From: CAWJLE01 sp963843645
GTDB taxonomy: Bacteria > Chloroflexota > Anaerolineae > DAOTYC01
DNA length: 64,000 nt
NCBI GenBank assembly: GCA_963843645.1
Contig: CAWJLE010000001.1
Span: 372,001-436,000 of the forward strand
Direction of reading: 5' to 3'
A program made the translations under genes and the position numbers. Below the pieces are notes generated by a model that was given only the letters and a program-made list of their open reading frames with translations, ran no database searches and had not been told where the DNA came from. Shown here one piece after another: positions 17,430 to 27,491 of the stretch. How positions within the stretch are numbered: position 1 is the stretch's first letter; each line of letters opens with the position of its first letter.

Positions 17430-17598
17430 GGGGTCAGCGGTCAGCGGTCAGCAATCAGCGGTCAGCCATCAGCCGTCAGCGATCGTAAAATCGGCGGTCA
17501 GCCGGCAGCGACGTTTTCCGCCGATTCTTCGATCCTTGACGGCTGATTGCTGACCGCTGACCGCTGATTGCTGACGGCTGATGGCTGACCGCTGATTC
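17430..17598. repeat. Heptad (GGTCAGC / GCTGACC) repeat array
   Basis: From 17432 the 7-bp unit NNTCAGC repeats on one strand (GGTCAGC, AATCAGC, CATCAGC, CGTCAGC). From about 17537 the complement GCTGANN repeats, so the array can fold on itself. It fills the whole gap before pth. The same heptads occur at 12580-12615, 12830-12858 and 26670-26750. Confidence 0.8.
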
Positions 17599-17614
17599 CT
17601 ATCTCGGAGTATTC

Positions 17615-18203
17615 GTGTTGTCGTCACAGAGCCAGGTGTTGATCGTGGGGCTGGGAAATCCCGGCCTGGAGTACGCCAAAACCCGACACAACGTCGGGTT
17701 TCAATGCGTGGACCGCCTGGCGGCCGAGCATGGCCTGAAGTTCACGCGGCACCAGGCGAAGGCCTCGCTGGCCAGCGGGACGATCGCGGGCCGACGGGTG
17801 ATCCTGGCCAAGCCGCTGACGTTCATGAACCTGAGCGGCCCGTCCGTGGCACAGATCGCGCGCTTCTACAAGATCGCGCCGGCGGATATCCTGGTCATCT
17901 GCGACGACCTGGACCTGCCGCTGGGGCGGATTCGCCTGCGCCCCGGCGGGAGCTCAGCCGGCCACAAGGGCATGACGTCGATCATCGATTGGCTCGGCAC
18001 GGAGGACTTCCCGCGCATGCGCCTGGGCATCGGGCGCCCGGCCAACAACGACACGGTCGACTTCGTCCTCGGCAAGTTCGGCGTCGACGACGCGATCACG
18101 ATGGACCGGGCGTTGGATCGGGCCGTCGGCCGCCGTCGTCGTCTTCCTGAAGGAGGGCGTCGAGGCCGCCATGAACGAGTTCAACGCGGCGAATTCGCCG
18201 TAG
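17615..18203 (+). CDS. pth: Peptidyl-tRNA hydrolase (one frameshift near the end)
   Basis: About 195 aa after repair. It frees tRNA from peptidyl-tRNA that drops off ribosomes. Family landmarks are VGLGNPGLEYAKTRHNVGF (with the catalytic His), KPLTFMNLSG, CDDLDLPLGRIRLRPGGSSAGHKG and RMRLGIGRP. An extra base near 18127 changes the frame after ALDRAV; in the corrected frame the tail is VVFLKEGVEAAMNEFNA and the stop is TAG 18201-18203. GTG 17615 has GGAG five bases upstream. Pth is generally essential, which supports sequencing error rather than decay. Confidence 0.93.
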
Positions 18204-18236
18204 CGGAGGTTGGGCCGAGGCTTACGACGCAGCCCG

Positions 18237-18268
18237 GACTTCCGAAGTTACCAAACACTTCGGAAGTC
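18237..18268. terminator. ACTTCCGAAGT-family hairpin after pth
   Basis: GACTTCCGAAGT and ACTTCGGAAGTC form 12-bp arms around an eight-base loop, 33 bp past the corrected pth stop. Same family as 14041 and others. Confidence 0.55.
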
Positions 18269-18365
18269 TCTGAGCAATGACCGGAGGGCGCCGGCGGGCA
18301 GTCGGGGCGCCGGAAGGTGCGCCTCCGTCGGCGGGTTGGCTCGGTTTTAAAAAGGATGAATCAAC

Positions 18366-21300
18366 GTGATTTTGTCTGGTATGGTATCTCGCATCCTGGA
18401 GATGCCCGAATTTGCTCAACTCCTGAAGGACCTTCAGGCTGAGCCCGCCGCGCCGATCGAGCTGGGCGCGCTGCGCGCGACCCGCGCGGTGCTGGTTGCG
18501 GCGCTGCAGCGCGCCCTGAACCGGCCGCTGCTCGTGCTGACCACGCAATCGGCGGAAGCGTGGCAGATCTACGAGCAGCTCCGCGTCTGGGCCGCGGACC
18601 CGCACGCGATCCTGCGCTTCCCGGAGCCGGACGTGCTGCCCCACGAGCGGATGCCGTGGGCGGCGGAGACGCGCCGCGAGCGCCTCAACACGCTGGCGAC
18701 CCTGCTGCAGCCGCGCCAGGCGGGCGAGACGGCGCCGGTCGTGGTGGCCTCCATCCGCGCGCTGTTGCGCAAGACCCTGCCGCCGCGGGAGTTCCTGCTC
18801 GGGATTCGCACGCTGCGCATCGGCCAGACCGTCAGGCTCGACAATCTGCTGGCGCACTGGTACGCCTACGGCTACGAGCCGGTGGAGGTGGTGGAGGAGC
18901 CGGGAACGTACAGCCGCCGGGGCGGCATCATCGACTTCTTCTCGCCCGGATGGGAGCTGCCGGTTCGTCTGGAGCTGTTCGGTGACCAGATCGATTCGCT
19001 GCGCCGGTTCGACCCGGCCACGCAGCGCTCGCTGTCGAAGGTGGACACCGTGACGGTGATCCCCGCCCGCGAAGCGCTGCCCAAATTCGGCCCGACCGCG
19101 CGCACGCGGTTTGCGCCGGACTGCGCGCCGTGCAACAGCGCCGCGCGCGACGAGTTCGCCCGCGACGCGGAGCTGCTGGAGCAATCCGCTCCGTTCCCCA
19201 CCCTGGAGTTCTACATCCCATACCTGTACTCCCAGCCGGCGTCGCTGCTCGACTTCATGCCGGCCGGAGGGACGCCGGGACAGGCCCCTGGAGGGACGCC
19301 GGGACAGGCCCCTGGAGTTACGCCGGGGCAGGCCGGCATGCTGATCTTCGACGACCTGGCCCAGATCGAGGCGAAAGCCCACCAGGTCACCGAGCAGGCA
19401 GAGAACGTGCGCCGGGATATGGCCGCCGCGGGCGAGCTGCCCGATAGCATCGCATCCTCGCATTTCACGTGGGACGACGTCGCGGCCGACCTTCACGCCC
19501 GCCGGCCCGCGCTGGCGTTCGGTTACGCCGGGTCCGAAGAGGCCCACGCCCTGGGACGGGCGTTCGCGCCCAGCCCGCGCTACGCCGGCCAGCTCAAGCG
19601 CGTCCTGTCCGAATGGCAGCGCCGCGACGAGCCGGATCGCTCCGAGGTGGTCGTCAGCCGGCAGACGCAGCGCCTGGCGGCCTTGCTGACCGACGACGGC
19701 ACGCCCACCTTTCCGGTCGACGTCATCGACGCGCCGCCCGCGCGGGGCAGCCTCCAGCTGGTGCAGGGCTCCCTGCCCGAGGGCTGGACTCTGGCGGGGG
19801 GAACGGCGCCGGTCCCACCCTGGTGCTGCTCACGGACGCGGAGATCTTCGGGCTCAGCAAGCCCGAGCCGCGCCGTCCCAAGGCGCCGCGCGGGGCGAGC
19901 CCGGAGCGCTTCTTCGCGGACGTCTCGCCCGGCGATTACGTGGTGCACATCGAGCACGGCATCGGCCTGTTCCAGGGGCTGGTCCGCCTGATGGAGAACG
20001 GCCTCGACCAGGAGTATCTGCAGATCGACTACGCCGAGGGCGACCACCTGTACGTGCCCGTGTACCAGGTGGACCGTCTGAGCCGTTACGTGGGCGGCGG
20101 TGACATCGAACCCAAGCTCCAGCGACTGGGCTCGTCCGACTGGGCGCGGGTCAAGGCGCGGGCCAGGCGGGCCGCGGAGGACATCGCTCAGGAGCTGCTC
20201 GAGCTGTACGCCGCGCGCCAGGTGCTGCCGGGCTACGCCTACGGGCAGGACTCCACCTGGCAGCATGAGCTGGAGGCGGCCTTCCCATACGTTGAGACAC
20301 AGGACCAGCTCGACGCGATCGAGAGCGTCAAGTCCGACATGGAGCACCCACACCCCATGGATCGCCTGGTGTGCGGCGACGTGGGCTACGGCAAAACGGA
20401 GGTCGCGCTGCGCGCCGCGTTCAAGGCCGTGTCCGAGGGCCGGCAGGTGGCCGTGCTGGTGCCGACGACCGTGCTGGCCCAGCAGCACTTTCAGACGTTT
20501 AAGGAGCGTTTGGCCCCGTTCCCGGTCGAGGTGGAGATGCTGTCTCGCTTCCGGTCGCCCAAGGAACAGGACGACATCCTGGATCGGCTGGGCAGAGGCC
20601 GGGTCGACATCGTGATCGGCACGCACCGCCTGATCCAGAAGGACGTCCAGTTTCGGGACCTGGGCCTGCTCATCATCGACGAGGAGCAGCGCTTCGGAGT
20701 GGCGCACAAAGAGCGCCTGAAGCAGATGCGCAAGGAAGTGGACGTGCTCACCCTGACCGCGACGCCCATCCCGCGGACGCTGTACATGGCGCTGACCGGC
20801 GCGCGCGACATGAGCACTATCGACACGCCGCCGGACGAGCGCCTGCCCATCAAGACGCGCATCGCCGAGTACGACGACAATCTCGTCCGCCAGGCCATCC
20901 TGCGCGAGCTGAACCGCGGCGGCCAGGTCTATTTCGTGCACAACCGGGTCCGCGGCATCGAGCAGATCGCCCAGCGCCTGCGCGGGCTGGTGCCCGAGGC
21001 GATCGTCGCCGTCGGCCACGGCCAGATGCGTGAGGCCGAGCTGGAACGCGTCATGCTAGACTTCGCCGCCGGCGCGGTCGACGTGCTGGTCTGCACGACG
21101 ATCATCGAGAGCGGCCTCGACATCCCGAACGCGAACACCATCATCATCAACCGGGCCGATCACTTCGGGCTCGCGCAGCTGTATCAACTCCGCGGGCGCG
21201 TGGGCCGCAGCGCGGTGCGGGCCTACGCCTACATGCTCTACGCACCGCACCAGGCGCTGTCCGAAATCGCCAACCGCCGCCTGGCGTCCATCGCCGAGGC

Positions 21301-22030
21301 CAGCGAGCTGGGCGCGGGATTCCAGGTCGCCATGTACGATCTGGAAATCCGCGGCGCGGGCGAGTTCCTGGGCCGCCGCCAGCACGGGCACATCGCGGCC
21401 GTCGGCTTCGATCTGTACACGCGCATGCTGTCGAACGCGGTGGAGCGCCTCAAGAAGCAGGCCCCTGCCACGAAAGGCGACGCGGATCGCTCGCTCGTGA
21501 CGGCCGAAGAGGCCGAGCGCCGCGTGCGGGCCACCGCGGATGGAGTGATGGCCGACCTGTGGTGGGAGCCATTGGCCCAATCGGTGCAGATCACGCTGCC
21601 CATCGCCGCCGCCCTGCCCGAAAGCTACGTACCGGATGTCAGCCTGCGCCTGCAGCTGTACCGGCGGATGGCGCGCCTGCGCACGGAGGCCGACGTGGAA
21701 GACATGCGCCGCGAGCTGGAGGACCGCTTCGGGCCGCTGCCGAACGATGCGCTCGACCTGCTGTTCCAGCTGCGGCTGAAGGTGCTGTGCATCAGTGCGG
21801 GCGTCGAGTCCATTGCCACGGACTCGGATCAGATCGTCGTCCGATACGGCGATCTGGGCGAGGTGGACCGCCAGTTCGTGGGCCGCAAGCTGGCCGGGCT
21901 CGCACGCTTGGGCCGCCGCCAGGCGTGGCTGCGGATGGATGCCGGCGGGGCCTGGCGCGAGCCCCTGGTCAAGACGCTGGAAGTCCTGGGCGAGTCGCGC
22001 CAGATGCACGTGCTGGCGCCGGCATCGTAG
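18366..22030 (+). CDS. mfd: Transcription-repair coupling factor Mfd (one frameshift)
   Basis: About 1,220 aa after repair. It pushes stalled RNA polymerase off DNA and recruits UvrA. The N-terminal UvrB-like part (LRFPEPDVLPHERM, RRGGIIDFFSPGWELPVRLE), polymerase-interaction domain (GDYVVHIEHGIGLFQGLV), helicase core (Walker A GDVGYGKTEVALRAA, IIDEEQRFGVAHKE, ATPIPRTLYMALTGARD) and TRCF C-terminal domain are all present. The frame breaks once near 19797 in a run of six G. Residues near 300 contain three copies of an 8-aa repeat (GGTPGQAP) not expected in Mfd. GTG 18366 follows AAGGA; ATG 18381 is possible. Confidence 0.95.
19265..19337 (+). repeat. 24-bp tandem repeat inside mfd
   Basis: Three near-identical copies of GGAGGGACGCCGGGACAGGC plus CCCT encode GGTPGQAP repeats in the N-terminal half of Mfd, with frame preserved (unit length is a multiple of three). 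Confidence 0.85.
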
Positions 22031-22090
22031 CGCCGTCGGGCGGATTCCCGTCGCCAGGCCTCCGCGCTCAACAGCTGGCGAGCTTGACGA

Positions 22091-22169
22091 AACCGCAGAT
22101 GAACGCAGATAGACACAGATGAGAAACAGCTCAATTGCTATCCGTGTATGTCTGCGTTTATCCGCGGTT
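22091..22169. repeat. CGCAGAT-type inverted repeat between mfd and the Mut7-C gene
   Basis: Left arm AACCGCAGATGAACGCAGAT (from 22091) and right arm ending ATCCGCGGTT (22169) form an imperfect palindrome. The right arm covers the last codons and stop of the convergent Mut7-C gene. A second copy lies at 28350-28474. Confidence 0.8.
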
Positions 22170-22973
22170 TCCCGTAGTTTCCAGCGCCCAGTCGATGAGC
22201 TTGCGCATCCGCTCGAAGTGCGAGCCCTGCCAGTAGACCTGGGCGCACGTTTGACAGACCCAGAACTCTTCGAAGGTCGCCCGCGTCTGCGGCAACAAGC
22301 GGTCGCCGACCGATTCCTTCGGCGCGGGCGCCAGCAAGCCGTTGCACTTCAGGCAGCGCCGGAAAGGCGCCGCCGTGCGGGCCAGGTCGAAGCGCCGCAC
22401 CACTTCGCGGAGCTGCAGCCGCGGATTCGTCTCGCGGACGCAATAGCCGTGCGTGACCTCACTGCGTTTCAGCAGACCCCGGTCGCGCGTCAGGAGGATC
22501 CGCAGCGCACGTGCCGGCGTGCGGCCATCCTGGGCCACCCGGAGGCCGGCAGTGGGATCGGCAGCCCGACGTCCGCTCGCCAGGGACGCCAGCGTCTCGT
22601 CGCCCGCGTCGTTGCGGTACCAGGTATCGAATCCCAGCATTCGCAGGTACGACGCCAGCCGGCCCAGGTGCGTGTCGCACACGAAGCGGGTCTCGCGCAG
22701 CGGCTCGGGGCGCAGCCGGACCACCGGCCCGATATCCAGCACCTCGAACACGGGGTAGACGCTGATCCGGTCGCCGTCCTGCACCGGGTACGTGAAGTCC
22801 ACGCTGCGGCCGTTCGCCAGGATCAGGTCGACTTCCGTGTGCGGCGCGCCAATCGCCTCGATCAGGTCCTTCACCGCTGGCCGTCCCTCGAAGCGCTGCG
22901 TGAACTCGACCTGCCGCTTCGCCGCCGGCAGGAAGTCGTTCAACTCCGCGTAGAATCGAAACCAGGCGATCAT
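22158..22973 (-). CDS. Mut7-C RNase-domain protein with N-terminal ubiquitin-like domain
   Basis: A 271-aa protein. Residues 1-85 resemble the ThiS/ubiquitin-like domain that precedes Mut7-C in many bacteria (VEFTQRFEGRPAVKDLIEAI, NGRSVDFTYPVQDGDRISVYP). The Mut7-C part has RFVCDTHLGRLASYLRMLGFDTWY, then RILLTRDRGLL, a zinc-ribbon pair CLKCNGLL and CQTCAQVYW, and SHFERM. It is a PIN-like RNase fold of unknown role. Between TLASLA and RILLTRD sits about 25 extra residues rich in Arg, Ala and Pro that look like an in-frame repeat insertion. The ATG has GAGGG upstream. The last codons overlap an intergenic repeat. Confidence 0.85.
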   Translation of the reverse strand: MIAWFRFYAELNDFLPAAKRQVEFTQRFEGRPAVKDLIEAIGAPHTEVDLILANGRSVDFTYPVQDGDRISVYPVFEVLDIGPVVRLRPEPLRETRFVCDTHLGRLASYLRMLGFDTWYRNDAGDETLASLASGRRAADPTAGLRVAQDGRTPARALRILLTRDRGLLKRSEVTHGYCVRETNPRLQLREVVRRFDLARTAAPFRRCLKCNGLLAPAPKESVGDRLLPQTRATFEEFWVCQTCAQVYWQGSHFERMRKLIDWALETTGNRG

Positions 22974-22997
22974 GCAGCCCTCAGCTTTCAGCGGTCA

Positions 22998-23294
22998 ACC
23001 TATGGAAGGCCCCTGGCGATTAAAATCGCCAGGAACAGGTACGACAATTAATGTGATGGGTTTGGTCAAGCAGTGCGCCCCTGGGCAGGACCAGCATGCT
23101 GGGGTGCATCCCAGCATGCGCCCCTGGCTCCTACCCACTTTGCTCTCTCAGGCGCCGCAGACCTCTCTCCCGGCCTCTCCCCTGCAAAGGGAGAGGAGAA
23201 CGTCAACCGATTTGCTCCTCTCCCTTTGCAGGGGAGAGGCCGGGAGAGAGGTCTGCGGCGCCTGAGAGAGCAAAGTGGGTAGGACCAGCATGCG
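22998..23294. repeat. Nested palindromes in a gene-free 345-bp gap
   Basis: From 23004 a short palindrome CTGGCGATTAAAATCGCCAG occurs. From 23114 to 23294 a large inverted repeat has outer arms of GCATGCGC and CCTACCCACTTTGCTCTCTC with their complements, enclosing the GACCTCTCTCCCGGCC family element (about 23158-23258). No gene, promoter or RNA is recognised here. Confidence 0.8.
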
Positions 23295-23317
23295 CCATGC
23301 TTGATTTCGGCCGAATA

Positions 23318-23842
23318 TTATGATATACTGTAAGCAAATAAGCGCTTGAAGTGGAAAGTCAGGTTCCATCGCCCCCGAGGGGGACCGGATGCCGGAGAAC
23401 CTGTCCGGCCAAGCGCTTGTTTTTCGTCCGCGAATAGCAATGCCCTTTGAATCCATCCTCTTCGCAGGAATTTTGTCTTACGGTCGATGTAGATCGATTC
23501 AAGCCACAACTCGCCCGGCAGAACTTTCATTGGCACAACCAGGTAGTGTTCCTGGTCATATTCTCCCACGAATACGAGCGTCGACTTTTTCTTGCCCCGA
23601 AACACGTATTTCGGCTGGGCAACCACTCTTGATAACAGGGTTTCGGCCCTCTGCATATCGAACTGCCCCTCATGCCTGGCAGTATAATGCTCAATCGTCC
23701 CTTCTACAACATATACCTCTCTGACGCCAGCCCTTACGCCGACGACACCAGCAAGCTGATTTCCGCATCGTCCCACCAAACACACGTCTGCACGATCCGG
23801 CTGAAAGACCCTCCAAACGAACGAGTTGTCGCCTGAATCCAT
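23318..23842 (-). CDS. Uncharacterised protein, possibly a PBECR-type (Barnase/EndoU/RelE-like) nuclease
   Basis: A 174-aa soluble protein that I cannot firmly assign. The stretch YVVEGTIEHYTARHEGQF, then SRVVAQPKYVFRGKKKSTLV, then YDQEHYLVVPMKVLPGELWL and SIYIDRKTKFLRR resembles PBECR-like nuclease domains: a His-containing helix, then a strand pair ending in a Lys/Arg patch. ATG 23842 has GGAGA nine bases upstream; the long open frame before it is not translated by this criterion. Codon use looks less GC-biased than its neighbours, so acquisition by transfer is possible. It stands alone between repeats, with no obvious antitoxin. The C-terminal 40 residues look unrelated to the fold. Confidence 0.5.
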   Translation of the reverse strand: MDSGDNSFVWRVFQPDRADVCLVGRCGNQLAGVVGVRAGVREVYVVEGTIEHYTARHEGQFDMQRAETLLSRVVAQPKYVFRGKKKSTLVFVGEYDQEHYLVVPMKVLPGELWLESIYIDRKTKFLRRGWIQRALLFADEKQALGRTGSPASGPPRGRWNLTFHFKRLFAYSIS

Positions 23843-23957
23843 CGTTTCTCCAGAAAATGGAGCCCCGGCCACCCAGGAACGACTAGGCGTCGGGGGAATT
23901 GATGGTCCCTTTCTCGTTTGCGGGACGTGAAAGGCCGGTCGAGGTGCCTCATGAGGC

Positions 23958-23990
23958 AGACTTCCGAAGTTTTGAAGACTTCGGAAGTCT
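23958..23990. terminator. ACTTCCGAAGT-family hairpin after valS
   Basis: AGACTTCCGAAGT and ACTTCGGAAGTCT arms, 9 bp downstream of the valS stop codon. Consistent with a 3'-end signal for valS. Confidence 0.6.
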
Positions 23991-23999
23991 TGGCCTTCT

Positions 24000-26651
24000 T
24001 TACCCCAGCGTCTTGGCACGCTCGGCAAGCTTCTCCAGACGAGTCCGGTACTCGGTGAGGCGCTCTTCCTCTGCACCGACGACGTGGGCGGGGGCCTTGT
24101 CGCGGAAGCCCGGCTTGGCCAGCAGGGCCTCGGAGCGGTCGATCAGCCCCTGCGCCTCCTCGATCTGCGCCGCGAGCCGCGCGCGCTCGGCGTCCAGGTC
24201 CACGAGGCCCGCCAGCGGCAGGTACACTTCCACTCCGCCCACGACCAGCGTCAGGGCGCGCTCCGGCCGCTCAGCGCCCGGCAAATGCTCCAGGATGCTC
24301 AGCCGACCGTCGTCGGCGCGCGCCAGGGTCACCAGCAGCGGCCGCTGGGCCTCCAGCAGCGCCGCCTGGTCGCCCGCGACGACGATCGCCTCCACCGGGC
24401 GGCCGGCCTCCACGTTGTATTCGGTCCGCGCGTTGCGAATGCCGCGCACGATGTCCATCACCAGCGCCATCTGCTTCTCGGCCGCTTCGTCCACTGCGCC
24501 CGCCTCCGGCCACGGCGCCACGATCAGCGCCTCGCCAGAGTGCGGCAGATTCTGCCAGATCTCCTCCGTCACGAAGGGCATGAACGGGTGCAGCAGGCGC
24601 ATCGTCCGCTCCAGCACGTAGACCAGCACCTGGCGCGCCGTCTCCCGGGCGTCGAGGCTGTCCCCGTACAGGCGGATCTTCGCGATCTCGATGTACCAGT
24701 CGCAGAACTCGCCCCACAGGAAGTCGCGGATCTGCCGGCCGGCCTCGCCGAACTGGTACTCCTCCATCAGGCGGTTCACGTCATCGATCAGCCGATTGTG
24801 CCGGCTCACGATCCAGCGGTCGGCCAGATCCGGGCAGGCCAGATCCCAGTTGCGCGGAGCCACGGTCCCGTCCAGGTTGTGGACCACGAAGCGCGCCGCC
24901 TGCCAGATCTTGTTGGCGAAGTTGCGCGCCGCCTCCACCTTCTGCGGCGAGAGCTTCGCGTCGTTGCCCGGCGTGCTCGAGGTCACCAGGCTGAACCGCA
25001 GGGCGTCGGTGCCGAACTCCTCGATCACGTCGATCGGGTCCAGCGCGTTGCCCAGCGACTTCGAGTACTTGCGGCCGAACTCGTCGCGCACCAGGCCGTG
25101 CAGGTAGACCACGGAGAACGGAATGTCGCCGGTCATCTCCAGGCCGAGCAGGATCATGCGCGCCACCCAGAAGAACAGGATGTCGTAGCCGGTCTCCATC
25201 ACCGTCGTCGGGTAGAAGCGCTTCAGGTCGTCGGTCTCCTCGGGCCAGCCCAGCGTGGAGAACGGCCACAGCCCGGACGAGAACCAGGTGTCCAGCACGT
25301 CCGGGTCCTGCTCGATCTTCGCGCTGCCGCAGTGGGCGCACGCGGTCCGGGTCGGTCATCGGCCACGGTCTGCTTGGCCGCAGTTCGAGCAGTACCACAC
25401 CGGGATGCGGTGCCCCCACCACAGCTGGCGCGAGATGCACCAGTCGCGGATGTTCTCCATCCAGTTGAAATAGACCTTGGCGAAGCGCTCCGGCACGATG
25501 CGGATGCGCCCGTCGCGCACCGCCTCGATGGCCGGCTTGGCCAGCGGCGCGATCTTCACGAACCACTGCGTCGAGATGCGCGGCTCCACGATCGGTGTCG
25601 CAGCGCTGGCAGTGCCCCACCGAGTGCTGGTAGTCCACGATCTTCACCAGCTGGCCGTCGGCCTGCAGCCGCTCCACCAGCTTCTCGCGCGCCTCGAAGC
25701 GATCCAGGCCGGCGAACGGGCCGGCGTTGTCGTTCATGGTGCCGTCCTCGTTGAGGACGTTGATCGACGCCAGGTTGTGCCGCTGGCCGATGTCGTAGTC
25801 GGTCGGGTCGTGGGCCGGGCGTCACCTTCACCGCGCCGGTGCCGAACTCCAGCTCCACCACGTCGTCGGCGATGATCGGGATGCGCCGCCCCAGCACGGG
25901 CAGGATCGCCGTCCGCCCGACCACGTCCGTGTAGCGCGGGTCCTTCGGGTTGACGGCCACGGCGGTATCGCCCAGGATGGTCTCCGGCCGCGTCGTCGCC
26001 ACCTGGATTTCCCCGCCGCCCTCCAGCGGGTAGCGCACGTACCACAGCTTGGTCGGCGCGTCCTTGTGGATCACTTCCAGGTCCGAAACGGCCGTGCCGC
26101 AGCGCGGGCACCAGTTCACCAGGTACGTGCCGCGGTAGATCAGGCCCTTCTCGTACAGGCGCACGAAGGCCGTGCGCACGGCGAGGGACAGCCCCTCATC
26201 CAGCGTGAAGCGCTCGCGGTCCCAGTCGCAGGACGCGCCGAGCCGCCGGTGCTGCTCGGTGATGCGGCTGCCGTACTGCCGCCGCCACTCCCAGACGCGC
26301 TTGACGAACGCCTCGCGGCCCGATCTCCTTGCGGCTGGTGCCCTCCTTGATCAGAGCGCGCTCCACCACGGTCTGCGTGGCGATGCCGGCGTGGTCGGAG
26401 CCGGGCACCCACAGCGTCGCGTCGCCGAGCATGCGGTGCCAGCGGATCATGATGTCCTCGATCGCCGCGGTGATGGCGTGCCCGATGTGCAGCGCGCCGG
26501 TGATGTTGGGCGGCGGCATGGAGATGACGAATGGCTTCGCACTCGGATCGTCCGTGGGCTTGAAGTCACCCCGCGCCTCCCACCAATCGTACAGCCGCTT
26601 CTCCGTGCCCTGCGGATTCCAGACCTTGTCCATCTCACGAGTCTCTGCCAT
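24000..26651 (-). CDS. valS: Valyl-tRNA synthetase (about five frameshifts)
   Basis: About 880 aa after repair. It charges tRNA-Val. The N-terminus KVWNPQGTEKRLYDWWEARG, HIGH motif GALHIGHAITAAIEDI, editing-domain segment VATTRPETILGDTAVAVNP, DTWFSSGLWPFSTLGWP and the C-terminal coiled coil (DLDAERARLAAQIEEAQGLI) identify ValRS. The KMSKS loop reads RKYSKSLGN. Indels occur near 26319, 25818 and 25594, and a compensating pair near 25365 and 25340 leaves an in-frame TGA. ATG 26651 has GGAGG upstream. As an essential gene with an intact T-box leader it is surely functional, so these are most likely assembly errors. Confidence 0.95.
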
Positions 26652-26664
26652 GATGATTCCTCCC

Positions 26665-26750
26665 CGGGGAGCATTCAGCAATCAGCTGTCAGCTCTCGAC
26701 TTATCCGCTGTGTCGTTAGCTGATGGCTGAACGCTGACAGCTGACCGCTC
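26665..26750. repeat. Heptad palindrome between the T-box and valS
   Basis: CAGCAATCAGCTGTCAGC and its near-complement GCTGATGGCTGAACGCTGAC form an imperfect inverted repeat of the NNTCAGC heptad type, lying inside the valS leader after the T-box terminator. Confidence 0.6.
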
Positions 26751-26754
26751 AAAA

Positions 26755-27022
26755 TAAAACTCCCGTTTCGTCGAAAGGACGAAAGGGAGCTAAACCCTCG
26801 CGTGGTACCACCTTACTTTCGGCCGGGCGCGCAGCCGGACCGACGCTTTCGCCGCGTTAACGGGCGGTCCCGTGGACACCTCACGCTGAAAGCGGTTCGG
26901 CGTCCAGGCTCCCAAGCGACGTTCGGCAGGCGTTCCCGAGAGGAGCTTCCAGCCGCTGACCCCTCATCTCTATCAGGCCGATCCCTGCCTACTCCTCTCG
27001 ATCGCAGCCTTTCAGACTATGC
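26755..27022 (-). ncRNA. T-box riboswitch upstream of valS
   Basis: On the minus strand the leader contains the T-box sequence AAGGTGGTACCACGCG (26814-26799), which pairs with the tRNA acceptor end. It is followed by a terminator: CTCCCTTTCGTC pairs with GACGAAACGGGAG, then TTTTATTTT (down to about 26752). Upstream lies a Stem I-like region with GAGAGGAGTAGGCAGG and closing CTCCTCTC. A GGGGTCAGC segment could present the Val codon GUC as specifier. Uncharged tRNA-Val would stabilise the antiterminator and allow valS transcription. The gene context matches; the specifier assignment is inference. Confidence 0.92.
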
Positions 27023-27026
27023 GAGG

Positions 27027-27055
27027 ATTATAGTTGAGGGCGGGGATGGTGTCAA
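27027..27055 (-). promoter_or_regulatory. valS T-box promoter (perfect consensus)
   Basis: The minus strand reads TTGACA (27055-27050), 17 bp, TATAAT (27032-27027), matching the sigma70 consensus at all twelve positions. Transcription would start near 27020, at the beginning of Stem I. Confidence 0.9.
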
Positions 27056-27147
27056 ATGAAGCAGCAGGGAGGTTTATCCGGGATCTGGACGAGACGGCGG
27101 CCGTGAGAAGCGTCACTCTGAAAGACGCCGTCCGCGCCTGAACGCCT

Positions 27148-27250
27148 GGGAGTCAACTCCCAGGCTAGCAAGCTCAAGCCAGCTAAAGCAGGCTCTTCGA
27201 GCATGCTTCAGCATGCTTCGTGCGGTTAGCCTGGGGCTTGCAGCCCCAGG
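27148..27250. repeat. Short palindromes in the gap before patatin
   Basis: GCCTGGGAGTCAACTCCCAGGC, AGCATGCTTCAGCATGCT and AGCCTGGGGCTTGCAGCCCC (with AGG) are three adjacent small palindromes between the valS promoter and the patatin gene. I see no gene in 27056-27490. Confidence 0.6.
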
Positions 27251-27317
27251 ACCGTGGCGGCGACACAAGTTTCTCAACACTCTCGGCCGGGCGATTCCAT
27301 TGAAGTGCTGCCCGGCT

Positions 27318-27345
27318 TTGATATTTGGCTCCCGTGCCGCATAAT
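27318..27345 (+). promoter_or_regulatory. Probable promoter of the patatin gene
   Basis: TTGATA, 16 bp, CATAAT; each box matches 5 of 6 consensus positions. The start would be near 27352, leaving a 5' leader of about 140 nt. Confidence 0.6.
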
Positions 27346-27491
27346 GATCTCGGATGATCTGGCTCGTCTCAACCTCATACTGAAGTCGGCCGCGTTTCTT
27401 GGCCGGTGGTGGGATGATGAGTGGCACTGTAACCGGCGGGTTGGTCGGCGGTCGTGGATCGGGCTTCATCGAAGCAGTCAGGAGACGAACA

